From Candidatus Woesearchaeota archaeon (GTDB taxonomy: Archaea > Nanobdellota > Nanobdellia > Woesearchaeales > ARS49), in the NCBI GenBank assembly GCA_003599055.1, contig QZIM01000016.1, positions 1 to 48,499 of the forward strand: a stretch of 48,499 bases of DNA, written 5' to 3'. Below are positions 1 to 7,236 of this stretch, piece by piece. A program made the translations under genes and the position numbers. The notes under the pieces are model-generated. The model saw only the letters and a list, made by a program, of their open reading frames with translations. It did no database searches and was not told where the DNA came from. Position 1 is the stretch's first letter, and every line of letters begins with the position of its first letter.

Positions 1-11
1 TCTTCCGATCT
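1..11. other. Residual Illumina adapter at the contig end
   Basis: The first 11 bases, TCTTCCGATCT, are identical to the 3' end of the standard Illumina read-1/read-2 adapter. Their position at the very first base suggests untrimmed adapter, not genome. The biological sequence probably begins at base 12. Confidence 0.85.
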
Positions 12-2348
12 GTTACCGTGCAGGTGAATGAAAGTTTGCCGGTGGGTTGGTTGTTGAATAATTCGGTGAATGTGACGTTTAATAATGTGACCGGGGGGAA
101 CAGGAGTGCAAGTGCGGTTGCGCAAACAACGGTGATTTTGCCTTCTTCGGGCCAGGGTGGCGGAAGTCCGGGGATTGGCAGGTATGTTCCGTTTGAGGAA
201 GAGCCGCAGGTGCAGGCTCCTGCGCCGTCAATTTCAACGATGACATCCGATGCGTTGACTTCTATTTCGGTACAGAATTGGGTTCCGCCGGAGATATCGT
301 TTGAAGAGGGCTCAATTGCCTGCGGGTATGTGACGTCGGGTGGTGAAGTGGTTCCGAGTAGGGCTAAGGGTGATGTTCCCGTGCCGCCGGGTTTTGAATT
401 GATTTCGCAGCCGGTGCAGTTTTCGTGTGCGGGTGATTCATTGGATTTCACGTTGAGTGTTCCGGATAATTTTGAGGAGGTTCGTGTGCTTCGCTGTAAG
501 GGCGGCTCGTGTGCGGATATGCCAAGGGAAGTGTTTACGGAGGAGCTTATCTGTAACGGGCAGAGTTTGCATCAGCTTCGCCGTGATGAGGTTATTTCGC
601 GCAGCAGGGGTTTGGAGGCCGCGCGTTCGTTCACGAGTGAGAGTAAGGAGTTGTCTGAGCGTGACCGCCGAATTGTGGGAGGCAGTATCCGGCTGACGTT
701 GACAGGCGAGCTTCCTGTTCCGGTGAGTGTGCAGGTTGCGCGCGCGCCGAATGTTTTGCGTCCGGAGAATGAGGCGTTAAGCCCGATGGGTACGCCGCAC
801 GAGGTGAGGGTGTCTGGGCCGAATATCAGGCTGCCTGCCCTGCTTGAGTGGAGTTTTATCGTGCCGCCGGGGTATGATGTTTCTAATTTTGCCGCATATG
901 CGGTGAAGGGGACTGAATGGGTGTACTTGGGGGCGTCGTATGATGCAGAAACTGAGTTGCTCAAGGTGGTAATTGATGATGTGAACGCGCTTCTTGGGGG
1001 TGGAAAGACGACGTTTGTGCTGGTGGGTCTTGCGGACCCGATGAGTTGGGTGGAGAATAAGCCGAAGTTTGTGCGGGCGTATGATGGAAAGGGGGCGCGG
1101 GATGCGATTGTGCTCGTGCACGGGTTTGGCTCGAGTGCGACGTGGCAGCCGTTTGTTGATGATTTCCAGTTGACGGGCCAGCCGTATCAGGTGTGGCTTT
1201 TCTCGTATCCGGCAAGTCAGCCGAATGAGGAGAATGCAAAGGCGCTGGCTTCGTTTTTGGAATTGCACAGTGCGGAGTATGATAACGTGTATATTGTGGC
1301 GCATTCTCTTGGGACGCTGGTGACGCAGCGCGCGCTTGACAGTGCAAGGAGTGATGGCTTGCCGGTTTTGGGTAAGGTGCGAAAGGCAGTGCTTATTGCA
1401 GGGCCCGGGCAGGGGACGCCGACGGTTCAGGTGTTCCGTGAGTTGTTCACGCGGTTCTTGTCCGAGAGGGGCGCGCTCGGAATGTTGAATATGCACCCGC
1501 AGGTGTATGCGGATTTGGCTGAGGGAGTGACGGTTCAGCCCGTGTCAGGTGTTGGCTATTCGGTTATTGCGGGAAATGCGGGGTATTGGTTCACGGAGCG
1601 CTTGTTTGGGGGTGTTCCGAATGACGGTGTTGTTGGTGTGACGAGTGCGAAAAAGGTTGGTGATTCGTATGTTGATGACCACTGTAAGGACTTTTTCGAG
1701 GTGAGCGCCGGCCATATTGATTTGAATGACCATCCGATTGGCAGAAGGATTGCGCAGCAGCTGATTACGGGCAGCCGTGCGGCGCAAAATCCTGATGCAG
1801 CGCTGCCGGGCTTTAATCAGTTTGTGCGCGTGGAAATGCAGGACTGCAGTGCGGATGACCGCGTGTTTGTGATTGGGCGCAGGGTTGCGGAAAATGCCGC
1901 ACTTGACCCAACGGGCTGTTCGTGCGGGAATGGCGTGTGCGGTCTTGGCGAGACACAAGAGTCGTGTCCGGGTGATTGCGTGCGGGAAGTGGTGCGCTCA
2001 ACGGGTTGTTTGCTTGTTCCTGTGCCGATGTTCCTTGGGGTGATTTTGCTGGTGTTGCTTGCGGGTGCGTTGCTGGTGATGAAGCACGTGTTGAATAGGC
2101 CGGTGCCTGCGTGGTTGTGGGCGGCTGTGCTTGGGCTTGCAGTGCTCAGTGTTCTCTTGCAGGCCTATCAGGCATCGTCGTGCCTGCCGAAATTCCCGGC
2201 TGCGTATTTGGCACTGGCAAGCGTGTTGATTTTGCTGGGTATTGATTATGTTGTGGGGAAGATGCCGCGAGGGCCGAAAGGGCCGCTTGGGATTAATGAT
2301 GAGCTTGCGGATGTGAAGAAGGCTATTGAAGAGTTAAAAGGGAACTGA
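12..2348 (+). CDS. Secreted/membrane alpha/beta-hydrolase (lipase-like), 5' partial
   Basis: The frame is open to the contig end, so the N-terminus is missing; the GTG at 18 is only the first available start. About 350 residues of Asn/Ser/Thr-rich, beta-rich extracellular sequence come first. An alpha/beta hydrolase domain follows, with a VLVHGFGSS oxyanion-type motif and an AHSLG nucleophile elbow (Ser near residue 430 counted from base 18). Asp and His candidates lie in NDGVVGV and SAGHIDLNDH. A Cys-rich motif (CGNGVCGLGE...CPGDC) follows, a module I associate with secreted proteins of Woesearchaeota-like archaea. Three hydrophobic segments then anchor the C-terminus. The likely role is an ester or amide hydrolase on the outer face of the cell; the substrate is unknown. 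Four bases separate it from the convergent next gene. Confidence 0.75.
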   Translation, partial: VTVQVNESLPVGWLLNNSVNVTFNNVTGGNRSASAVAQTTVILPSSGQGGGSPGIGRYVPFEEEPQVQAPAPSISTMTSDALTSISVQNWVPPEISFEEGSIACGYVTSGGEVVPSRAKGDVPVPPGFELISQPVQFSCAGDSLDFTLSVPDNFEEVRVLRCKGGSCADMPREVFTEELICNGQSLHQLRRDEVISRSRGLEAARSFTSESKELSERDRRIVGGSIRLTLTGELPVPVSVQVARAPNVLRPENEALSPMGTPHEVRVSGPNIRLPALLEWSFIVPPGYDVSNFAAYAVKGTEWVYLGASYDAETELLKVVIDDVNALLGGGKTTFVLVGLADPMSWVENKPKFVRAYDGKGARDAIVLVHGFGSSATWQPFVDDFQLTGQPYQVWLFSYPASQPNEENAKALASFLELHSAEYDNVYIVAHSLGTLVTQRALDSARSDGLPVLGKVRKAVLIAGPGQGTPTVQVFRELFTRFLSERGALGMLNMHPQVYADLAEGVTVQPVSGVGYSVIAGNAGYWFTERLFGGVPNDGVVGVTSAKKVGDSYVDDHCKDFFEVSAGHIDLNDHPIGRRIAQQLITGSRAAQNPDAALPGFNQFVRVEMQDCSADDRVFVIGRRVAENAALDPTGCSCGNGVCGLGETQESCPGDCVREVVRSTGCLLVPVPMFLGVILLVLLAGALLVMKHVLNRPVPAWLWAAVLGLAVLSVLLQAYQASSCLPKFPAAYLALASVLILLGIDYVVGKMPRGPKGPLGINDELADVKKAIEELKGN

Positions 2349-2352
2349 ATTC

Positions 2353-2877
2353 TCAAAAGAAGATGCGAAAGAGTGCCTGGTAGAATTTGAACCCGTCAAA
2401 TCCGGGGATGGGGAGCATATTGAAGATGAAGAGGAAGAGGTTGATTTGTTTGGTGACGGCAAGGAAAAGGTAGGTTTTGGTTTTGAGTTTCTTTTGTTTG
2501 AGAAGGGCGTAGGCGAGAAGGAAGAGGAAAAGGTTGGCGCCGGGTCCTGCAAATGAGATGAGCGCGCTGGAAAGTGCGGTAAGGCCTTCTCCGCCGATGC
2601 TGACGTAGGCGGGGACGAAGAAGATGAAGCCGAAGTTGGCGAGTTTGAGGAGGAGCCCTAAGGCAAGCCAGGGGTATGCTGCGTGGAAGGTGGCTTCAAG
2701 CCCAAGGCCGAGGGCGACGAATTTGTGGAAGAGTTCGTGGACGATGAGTGCGGGTGCGGTGACAAGGCAGCTGAAGAGGAATGGCTTTTTGATGGTGCCA
2801 AAGAGGTCTTTGAAGATGAACCCGACGGCAAGGGTCATGAGGATGACATCGATGAGTTCGCGGATGGTGAAAATCAT
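2353..2877 (-). CDS. Site-2-protease-type (M50) membrane metalloprotease
   Basis: A 174-residue, very hydrophobic protein with about five membrane segments. HELFH at residues 47-51 is the zinc-binding HExxH motif inside a membrane helix. NMLPIPGFDG near 153-162 matches the second M50 signature (NxxPxxxxDG), with Asp161 as third zinc ligand. No PDZ domain is present, as in minimal archaeal forms. It would cleave membrane proteins within the bilayer; the substrate cannot be told from the context. A TATA-like CTTAAAT lies about 26 nt upstream of the ATG, so the gene is probably leaderless with its own promoter. Confidence 0.8.
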   Translation of the reverse strand: MIFTIRELIDVILMTLAVGFIFKDLFGTIKKPFLFSCLVTAPALIVHELFHKFVALGLGLEATFHAAYPWLALGLLLKLANFGFIFFVPAYVSIGGEGLTALSSALISFAGPGANLFLFLLAYALLKQKKLKTKTYLFLAVTKQINLFLFIFNMLPIPGFDGFKFYQALFRIFF

Positions 2878-2899
2878 ACTGAAAAAGGGAGTGGCGGGC

Positions 2900-2909
2900 T
2901 ATTTAAGTG
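2900..2909 (-). promoter_or_regulatory. TATA box for the M50 protease gene
   Basis: On the minus strand the sequence reads ACACTTAAAT. It is centred about 26 nt before the ATG at 2877, which fits a leaderless archaeal transcript. Confidence 0.5.
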
Positions 2910-3823
2910 TTCTGGAGTTCCGGGTCTCCTTGGAGGAAATAGGCGCGAAGGGCGTGTTCTATTTTGAAGAGGGTGTCGGGAAGATTGTCTTTGGTGATTT
3001 GGTAGGGAAGTCGTGCGCCTGCGGCAAAGGGTTGTCCGCCGCCGCCGAAGAGTTCGGCAAGTTCGCGAAGGTCTATTGCGGGGTGTTCGCGCCTGCGGAA
3101 GGTGATTTTGCCGTCGCGGTGGAGGGCGCAGGCGATGTCAACGCCGGCGTGGGAGTTGAGGATTTTTTCGCAGGCGTCGGTTGGGGTGAGGATGGGGCTG
3201 GCAAGGCAGTAGCCGATGCGGTAGGTGAGGTGTGTTTTGATGATGATTGTTTTCATAAGTTCTTCAAGCGCGGCGTTTTTCTTGATGGTGAATTCGTCGT
3301 AGGTTTTTTGGAAGGTGTCGTTCCAAAGGACGCCGCGGGAAAGTGAGGTGATGATGTCAAGGGGGTTGTGCCCGCTTGCGATAAGGTCGGCAAGGCGCAG
3401 GGTTTTGTCGTCGTTGATTTTCCAGAACTTGTATTCGTGGGAGAGGGTTGCGAGTTGGGCGGAAACGGGGTCGTTTGGGAGGAACCTGTTTTTTGCCTGT
3501 TCTGCGCTGCTTTGGCGTTCGTGTTGGTCGAAGATTTTTGCGTTTGGCTTGACGCTGTTTGGGTTGGTGGTGTTTGCGTAGACGATTTTGTTGTGTTTGC
3601 TGATGTGGTCTAGGAGGGGGAGGTGTTCGGGGGAGAGGCTGATGTCAAGAAGGAAGAGGAGCTTGTTTTTTTCGGTGCTTATGTCCTGAAGTTCTCGGGA
3701 GAGGAGGTCGGGGTGGAGGAATCCGGCGAAGTGTGCGGGGAGTTTGGCAAAGCGCGCGTGGCGAAAGATGATGGCGGCAGCGCAGATGCCGTCGAGTTTT
3801 TCGCTGCAGTAGACGGATATCAT
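2903..3823 (-). CDS. DHH/DHHA1-like phosphoesterase with degenerate motifs
   Basis: A 306-residue protein. The N-terminus (YCSEKLDGICAA, Asp11) resembles DHH motif I, and LLDISLSPEHL resembles motif II. The C-terminus carries FGGGGQPFAAGARL (about residues 259-272), the DHHA1 signature GGGGHxxAAG with Gln264 where His is usual. I do not see a clean Asp-His-His triad; FDQHERQ is the nearest. Family members hydrolyse phosphodiesters in oligonucleotides or cyclic dinucleotides (RecJ/NrnA-type). Because several metal ligands appear replaced, this copy may be inactive or use an altered site. The gene stands alone between the M50 protease and a membrane-anchored protein. Confidence 0.65.
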   Translation of the reverse strand: MISVYCSEKLDGICAAAIIFRHARFAKLPAHFAGFLHPDLLSRELQDISTEKNKLLFLLDISLSPEHLPLLDHISKHNKIVYANTTNPNSVKPNAKIFDQHERQSSAEQAKNRFLPNDPVSAQLATLSHEYKFWKINDDKTLRLADLIASGHNPLDIITSLSRGVLWNDTFQKTYDEFTIKKNAALEELMKTIIIKTHLTYRIGYCLASPILTPTDACEKILNSHAGVDIACALHRDGKITFRRREHPAIDLRELAELFGGGGQPFAAGARLPYQITKDNLPDTLFKIEHALRAYFLQGDPELQNT

Positions 3824-3856
3824 GGGGGTGCCGGGAGGGCAGGAGTATTTATGGGT

Positions 3857-4483
3857 TTATGTGATGCGGTAGAATCGGAAGAGGAGGCGGTCAACGGACT
3901 TGAGGAGTTCGAGTTCTTTGCCGGAAAGGGTGATGCAGTGGTCTTCGAGGGTGACTTGGGTTGGTTCTTCGGCGATGAACTTGATGACGCTGGCATTTGA
4001 TGGGCAGTCGATGATGGTGCGGTTGATGCACGCATCAGTGGTGTTTTTGGTGCAGGCGGCTTCGATGGTGAGGTTAAGGCCGCGGATGAGGTGTAAGGAG
4101 AGTTCTGTGCTGGCAAGGGCGAGGTATTTGAACTGGTCGGGGTTGCTTTCGGGGTCAAAGGTGATGTAGATTGGCTGGCGAAGCTTGGTTTGGTTGCCGA
4201 TGACGGTGACATTTTCGGTTTGCTGAGGGTGGTAGCGAAAGGTTGCGGCAAAGAGTTGGTTGTTGACTTCAACTTCTGTTTGCCAGAGGTTTTCGATTTG
4301 GGTGAAGGTGAAATAGTTGTGCGTGACCGTGGGTGGTTTTGGGGGCTCTCCTTTAAGGCCGAAAATGATGAAGAGGATGAGTCCGATGATGCAGAGGACG
4401 GCGATGCTTGCGAAGAGTTTGCTTTGCGTGTTGAGTTGCGGTTCTGCTGATTCTTCTGCGGGTTTGTCTTTCTCCAAGCTCAT
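3857..4483 (-). CDS. Membrane-anchored protein of unknown function (paralogue of next gene)
   Basis: A 208-residue protein with a charged cytoplasmic tail, one membrane segment (about residues 24-43, LFASIAVLCIIGLILFIIFG) and an outside domain of about 160 residues. The outside domain has several N-x-S/T sites and two or three Cys pairs. Its C-terminal part (VTLEDHCITLSG) matches the neighbouring upstream gene (FTLENNCITVTA), so the two look like a duplicated pair. Its ATG overlaps the stop of that gene by 4 bp (ATGA), which suggests translational coupling. No known family is recognised. Confidence 0.6.
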   Translation of the reverse strand: MSLEKDKPAEESAEPQLNTQSKLFASIAVLCIIGLILFIIFGLKGEPPKPPTVTHNYFTFTQIENLWQTEVEVNNQLFAATFRYHPQQTENVTVIGNQTKLRQPIYITFDPESNPDQFKYLALASTELSLHLIRGLNLTIEAACTKNTTDACINRTIIDCPSNASVIKFIAEEPTQVTLEDHCITLSGKELELLKSVDRLLFRFYRIT

Positions 4484-5037
4484 GGGATGACTCCGAGGAG
4501 GTGGTAGATGACGCGTTCTGTTTGGCTAAAGAGGTCCGAGGGGTCGATGGCGGTTACGGTGATGCAGTTGTTTTCAAGGGTAAAGCCGCTGGCGTCGGAT
4601 GAGGTGAGGAAAAGGATGGGTTCGCTTGGTGTGGCGTCCGCGCAGGTTTTTTGCGGGAGTGTTGTGCCGGTGTTGTTCGTGACTGCGCGCACGATTGCTT
4701 TTTTGCCTTCGAGTTGTGATTCAAGGTAGTATTGGGCGTTTGCGCCGGCTTCGGCAAACCCGCTTGAGGGGTCGTATGTGACGGTAAGGATTGGCCCGTC
4801 AAGGAGCGTGCGGATTTCCGGGGTGAGTTCGATGTATTCGAGGTCTTGGGGGTGGAAGTTGAGCGTGTAGGTTTTGTCCGGCAGTGCTAAGTGGTAGAGC
4901 CCTTGGCGGAAGGTGATTTTGTGGCCGTTGTAGTTGGCGCTTTGGGTGTCTTGGGCGAAATAGTCTATGGTGACGCCAAAGATGCTTGCGACCATAAGGA
5001 ATGCGATGAAGAGCCCAAGGAATGTTTTGGATTGCAT
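4480..5037 (-). CDS. Membrane-anchored/secreted protein of unknown function (paralogue of previous)
   Basis: A 185-residue protein with an N-terminal signal anchor (residues 4-24) and a predicted extracytoplasmic domain. It shares with the downstream gene a similar order of elements: YNGHKITFRQ versus HNYFTFTQ, two Cys flanking a variable segment, and a final ENNCITV-type strand before the last helix. The shared layout and ATGA overlap suggest the two products work together at the cell surface. A TTTAAAA element about 26 nt upstream supports a leaderless start at 5037. Function unknown. Confidence 0.6.
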   Translation of the reverse strand: MQSKTFLGLFIAFLMVASIFGVTIDYFAQDTQSANYNGHKITFRQGLYHLALPDKTYTLNFHPQDLEYIELTPEIRTLLDGPILTVTYDPSSGFAEAGANAQYYLESQLEGKKAIVRAVTNNTGTTLPQKTCADATPSEPILFLTSSDASGFTLENNCITVTAIDPSDLFSQTERVIYHLLGVIP

Positions 5038-5059
5038 AAGGGGCGGTGCGGAGGGCGTT

Positions 5060-5069
5060 GTTTAAAAGG
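5060..5069 (-). promoter_or_regulatory. TATA box for the paired membrane-protein operon
   Basis: The minus strand reads CCTTTTAAAC about 26 nt before the ATG at 5037. It lies back to back with the TATA box of the divergent 52-residue gene. Confidence 0.5.
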
Positions 5070-5086
5070 GTTATGGATGCGGAAAA

Positions 5087-5097
5087 GGTTTATATAT
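5087..5097 (+). promoter_or_regulatory. TATA box for the 52-residue zinc-ribbon gene
   Basis: GGTTTATATAT is centred about 27 nt upstream of the ATG at 5120, the spacing expected for a leaderless archaeal gene. Confidence 0.6.
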
Positions 5098-5119
5098 CGC
5101 GGCAGGGCGATTCAGGGCA

Positions 5120-5278
5120 ATGAAGTGCGATGTGTGTGCAAAGGAATTGGCAGAGACGTTTCTCAAAAAGATTGTGGGAAGCTATGTCAAGGATGCAAAG
5201 GGCAAGTTGCATCCGGTCTGCCGCGAGTGCCAAAAAAGGTTGCGGTCAAAAGACGCAATAATCAAGGCGTTGAAATAA
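5120..5278 (+). CDS. Small zinc-ribbon-like protein (52 aa)
   Basis: A 52-residue basic protein starting MKCDVCAKELAETFLKKIVG and ending with HPVCRECQKRLRSKDA. Two CxxC pairs (CDVC near the start, CREC near residue 38) form a likely zinc knuckle with a helix between them. Nine of the last 20 or so residues are Lys or Arg, so nucleic-acid or ribosome binding is plausible but unproven. A strong TATA box fits the ATG. The tRNA-Thr gene begins 7 bp after its stop, so both may sit on one transcript. Confidence 0.75.
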   Translation: MKCDVCAKELAETFLKKIVGSYVKDAKGKLHPVCRECQKRLRSKDAIIKALK

Positions 5279-5284
5279 AATAAT

Positions 5285-5387
5285 GCCCTCGTAGCATAGT
5301 AGCTATTGCACCTGCCTTGTATGGGACGGTCCTGCGACCGTCCCAAAAGCGAGCAGGAGGTCGTGGGTGCAACTCCCACCGGGGGCT
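5285..5387 (+). tRNA. tRNA-Thr(UGU) with a 30-nt intron
   Basis: The acceptor stem GCCCTCG (5285-5291) pairs with CGGGGGC (5380-5386), with discriminator T at 5387. The anticodon stem CCTGC (5311-5315) pairs with GCAGG (5353-5357). The loop reads C-T-TGT-A, giving anticodon TGT at 5318-5320. An intron of about 30 nt (5322-5351) follows position 37, the usual archaeal site. It folds into a 9-bp hairpin, GGGACGGTC (5323-5331) with GACCGTCCC (5336-5344). The variable loop is AGGTC. The T stem GTGGG/CCCAC is perfect, but the T loop is TGCAACT instead of TTCxAxT and the D loop lacks the usual GG. No CCA is encoded. A tyrosine recombinase gene follows. Confidence 0.88.
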
Positions 5388-5727
5388 TGAGCACCCCGTT
5401 CGTAAGCCCACACAAGGGTAGGACGAACGGGACGTTCTTCTATCCTCAAGCAGTCGCTTGAAGTTGTCCTACGAAAGTCCGTGAAATCTCTTAAGCGTGT
5501 CCGCACAATGAGCGGACAAGGCTTATTGGTACCTTTTTAGTCTACAAAGCTTGTATATCGCTTTGCAATACAACGCTTATGTAGCCAATCAGGCACACTA
5601 CAGGAAAATATTTTCCGATTTGGAAATTTCCTGGACTTGGATTAAAGAGCATCAAACGGACAATATGATAGCTGTGGACAACAAAGAAGTGATTGAATGG
5701 GTCGGTGCGAGAGTCTGGAGACCCACA
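5388..5727 (+). other. 340-bp non-coding stretch dense in inverted repeats
   Basis: Several perfect stems lie next to the tRNA: CCCGTTCGT (5395-5403) with ACGAACGGG (5423-5431); GTAGGAC (5418-5424) with GTCCTAC (5466-5472); TCAAGC (5446-5451) with GCTTGA (5456-5461); and TGTCCGC (5498-5504) with GCGGACA (5512-5518). The first two overlap and cannot both form fully. From about 5551 the integrase frame is open but lacks an ATG until 5665. This may be the attachment region or a structured RNA. Confidence 0.4.
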
Positions 5728-6942
5728 ATGGATACAACAGACTACCACCGATTTGCGAAACAATACCAAACGTCGTTTACGAGACTTTGGAAAGCAAAGA
5801 TATGTGATGAAGACAAACGCTTGGTTGAGAGATTTGCCCGAGATTGTAAAGCAGACGGGGCTGGATTTGCGCGGTTGACTAAGCTTGTTCGGAATATGGC
5901 GACAATTGGCGAAAGGCTTGGAAAACCATTCAAGGACGCCACAATTGAAGATATCAAACAGATTGTCCATCATTTTGAGGTTAGCGAGTATTCTGTCTGG
6001 ACAAAACACGATGTAAAGGTGATTTTGAAGCAATTCTACAAATGGCTCGATGGCGAGGACTATCCGAAAATTGTGAAATGGATTTGCACCACGATTCCGC
6101 ACAAAGAGAAACCGCTGACACAAGAGGGAGATTTGCTATCCGAAGAAGAGGTAAACAAGCTAATTTCTACAGCCGATCACCCGCGGAATAAGGCGGTTAT
6201 TGCCATTCTTGCAGAAAGTGGCGCACGAGTTGGAGAAATAGGAAACCTCACCATCGGTCAGGTCAAAATTGATGCAAGCGGTACTGTGTTGACAGTTTCT
6301 GGCAAGACTGGCAGAAGACGCTTACGCATAATATCAGCAACACCGTACTTACTCAAATGGCTTGACATTCATCCAGACAAGGAAAACCCGAACGCGCCAC
6401 TTTGGATAAACATCGGAACAAAAGACTATCATAAACAAACAACCTACGAAGGAATCCGCAAAATCCTAATTGAAACATTCAAGAAAGCGGGATTGAAGAA
6501 AAGATGCCATCCTTACATTTTCCGGCATTCTCGCGCCTCGCAATTAGCTCGCCATTTGACCGAATTTCAAATGAATTCGTATTTTGGTTGGATTCAGGGC
6601 AGTCGAATGCCCGCAATGTACGTCCACATTTCAGGAAAAGACCTTGATGAGGACATATTGCGCATTAATGGCTTGAAGCCGGGCGAGAAACCCATTCCCT
6701 ACAAGCCTCAAATGCGTGCCTGTCCTCGCTGTCGGGAGATTAACAGCCCTGATGCCCTCTACTGCTGCAAGTGTGCTGAGATCGTAGACCCCTCTCTAGC
6801 ACTCCAATCCAAGCTCTCCGAAGCCTCCCAACCAGTCACCCTTGCCAAGAGTCCCTTCCTTGAGTGGCTCCAGAACGACCCAGACATCCGCGACCTCCTG
6901 CACCGTAAAGCCCTCCAGTTCAAGGAGTCCCTCCCAAGATAG
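5728..6942 (+). CDS. Tyrosine recombinase (integrase) with C-terminal zinc ribbon
   Basis: A 404-residue protein. The N-terminal half is a SAM-like core-binding domain. The catalytic domain shows Arg167 (ESGARVGE), box II HPYIFRH (His261, Arg266) and the nucleophile in MPAMYVHI (Tyr298). A zinc ribbon follows (CPRCRE...CCKCAE), common in archaeal recombinases. The start at 5728 is preferred because GGAG lies 7 nt upstream and the conserved core begins soon after. The frame is open back to a TTG at 5551 and has another ATG at 5665. It probably integrates the island, perhaps at the neighbouring tRNA-Thr. Confidence 0.85.
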   Translation: MDTTDYHRFAKQYQTSFTRLWKAKICDEDKRLVERFARDCKADGAGFARLTKLVRNMATIGERLGKPFKDATIEDIKQIVHHFEVSEYSVWTKHDVKVILKQFYKWLDGEDYPKIVKWICTTIPHKEKPLTQEGDLLSEEEVNKLISTADHPRNKAVIAILAESGARVGEIGNLTIGQVKIDASGTVLTVSGKTGRRRLRIISATPYLLKWLDIHPDKENPNAPLWINIGTKDYHKQTTYEGIRKILIETFKKAGLKKRCHPYIFRHSRASQLARHLTEFQMNSYFGWIQGSRMPAMYVHISGKDLDEDILRINGLKPGEKPIPYKPQMRACPRCREINSPDALYCCKCAEIVDPSLALQSKLSEASQPVTLAKSPFLEWLQNDPDIRDLLHRKALQFKESLPR

Positions 6943-7236
6943 GACACATCCTTTCCCTATCTCTTCTCCCCCTCCCCCTTAATACAACAATTTAGACCAT
7001 GACAAAAAGCTCGACGAGACTTCACAACAGAAATGGTCTAAACCATAAAGGATGCCTCATGGAGAAAGTTTGACCAGGACAGGGAATGAAGCATAGTTTA
7101 ACAAGCGTGCGTGCGCATAGCTATACAACTCAAATCAACCTCACGAAATCTATTGACGATAAACTGAAAGAAGTTACAAAACCTGCAAAATCGTGAAGCT
7201 GACGAGCTTTCAAGGCGAGTGTGCTACTCTACAACA
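6943..7236. other. 294-bp intergenic region with a 10-bp perfect inverted repeat
   Basis: No convincing gene is seen. TTTAGACCAT (6992-7001) and ATGGTCTAAA (7033-7042) are perfect inverted arms 31 bp apart. A pyrimidine-rich tract (6953-6981, CTTTCCC...CCCCCTT) follows the integrase stop and may be a terminator. The region separates the convergent integrase and drmC. Confidence 0.4.

Noticed and set aside
777-1496. Minus-strand frame of 239 codons inside the first gene
   Set aside because: His/Arg/Pro-rich shadow of the alpha/beta-hydrolase, which has clear motifs.
2624-3346. + strand frame of 240 codons
   Set aside because: Runs across two minus-strand genes with recognisable motifs; composition is that of a shadow.
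5551-5727. N-terminal extension of the integrase from TTG
   Set aside because: No ribosome site, no similarity to recombinase N-termini, and a later ATG has GGAG at good spacing. It remains possible.
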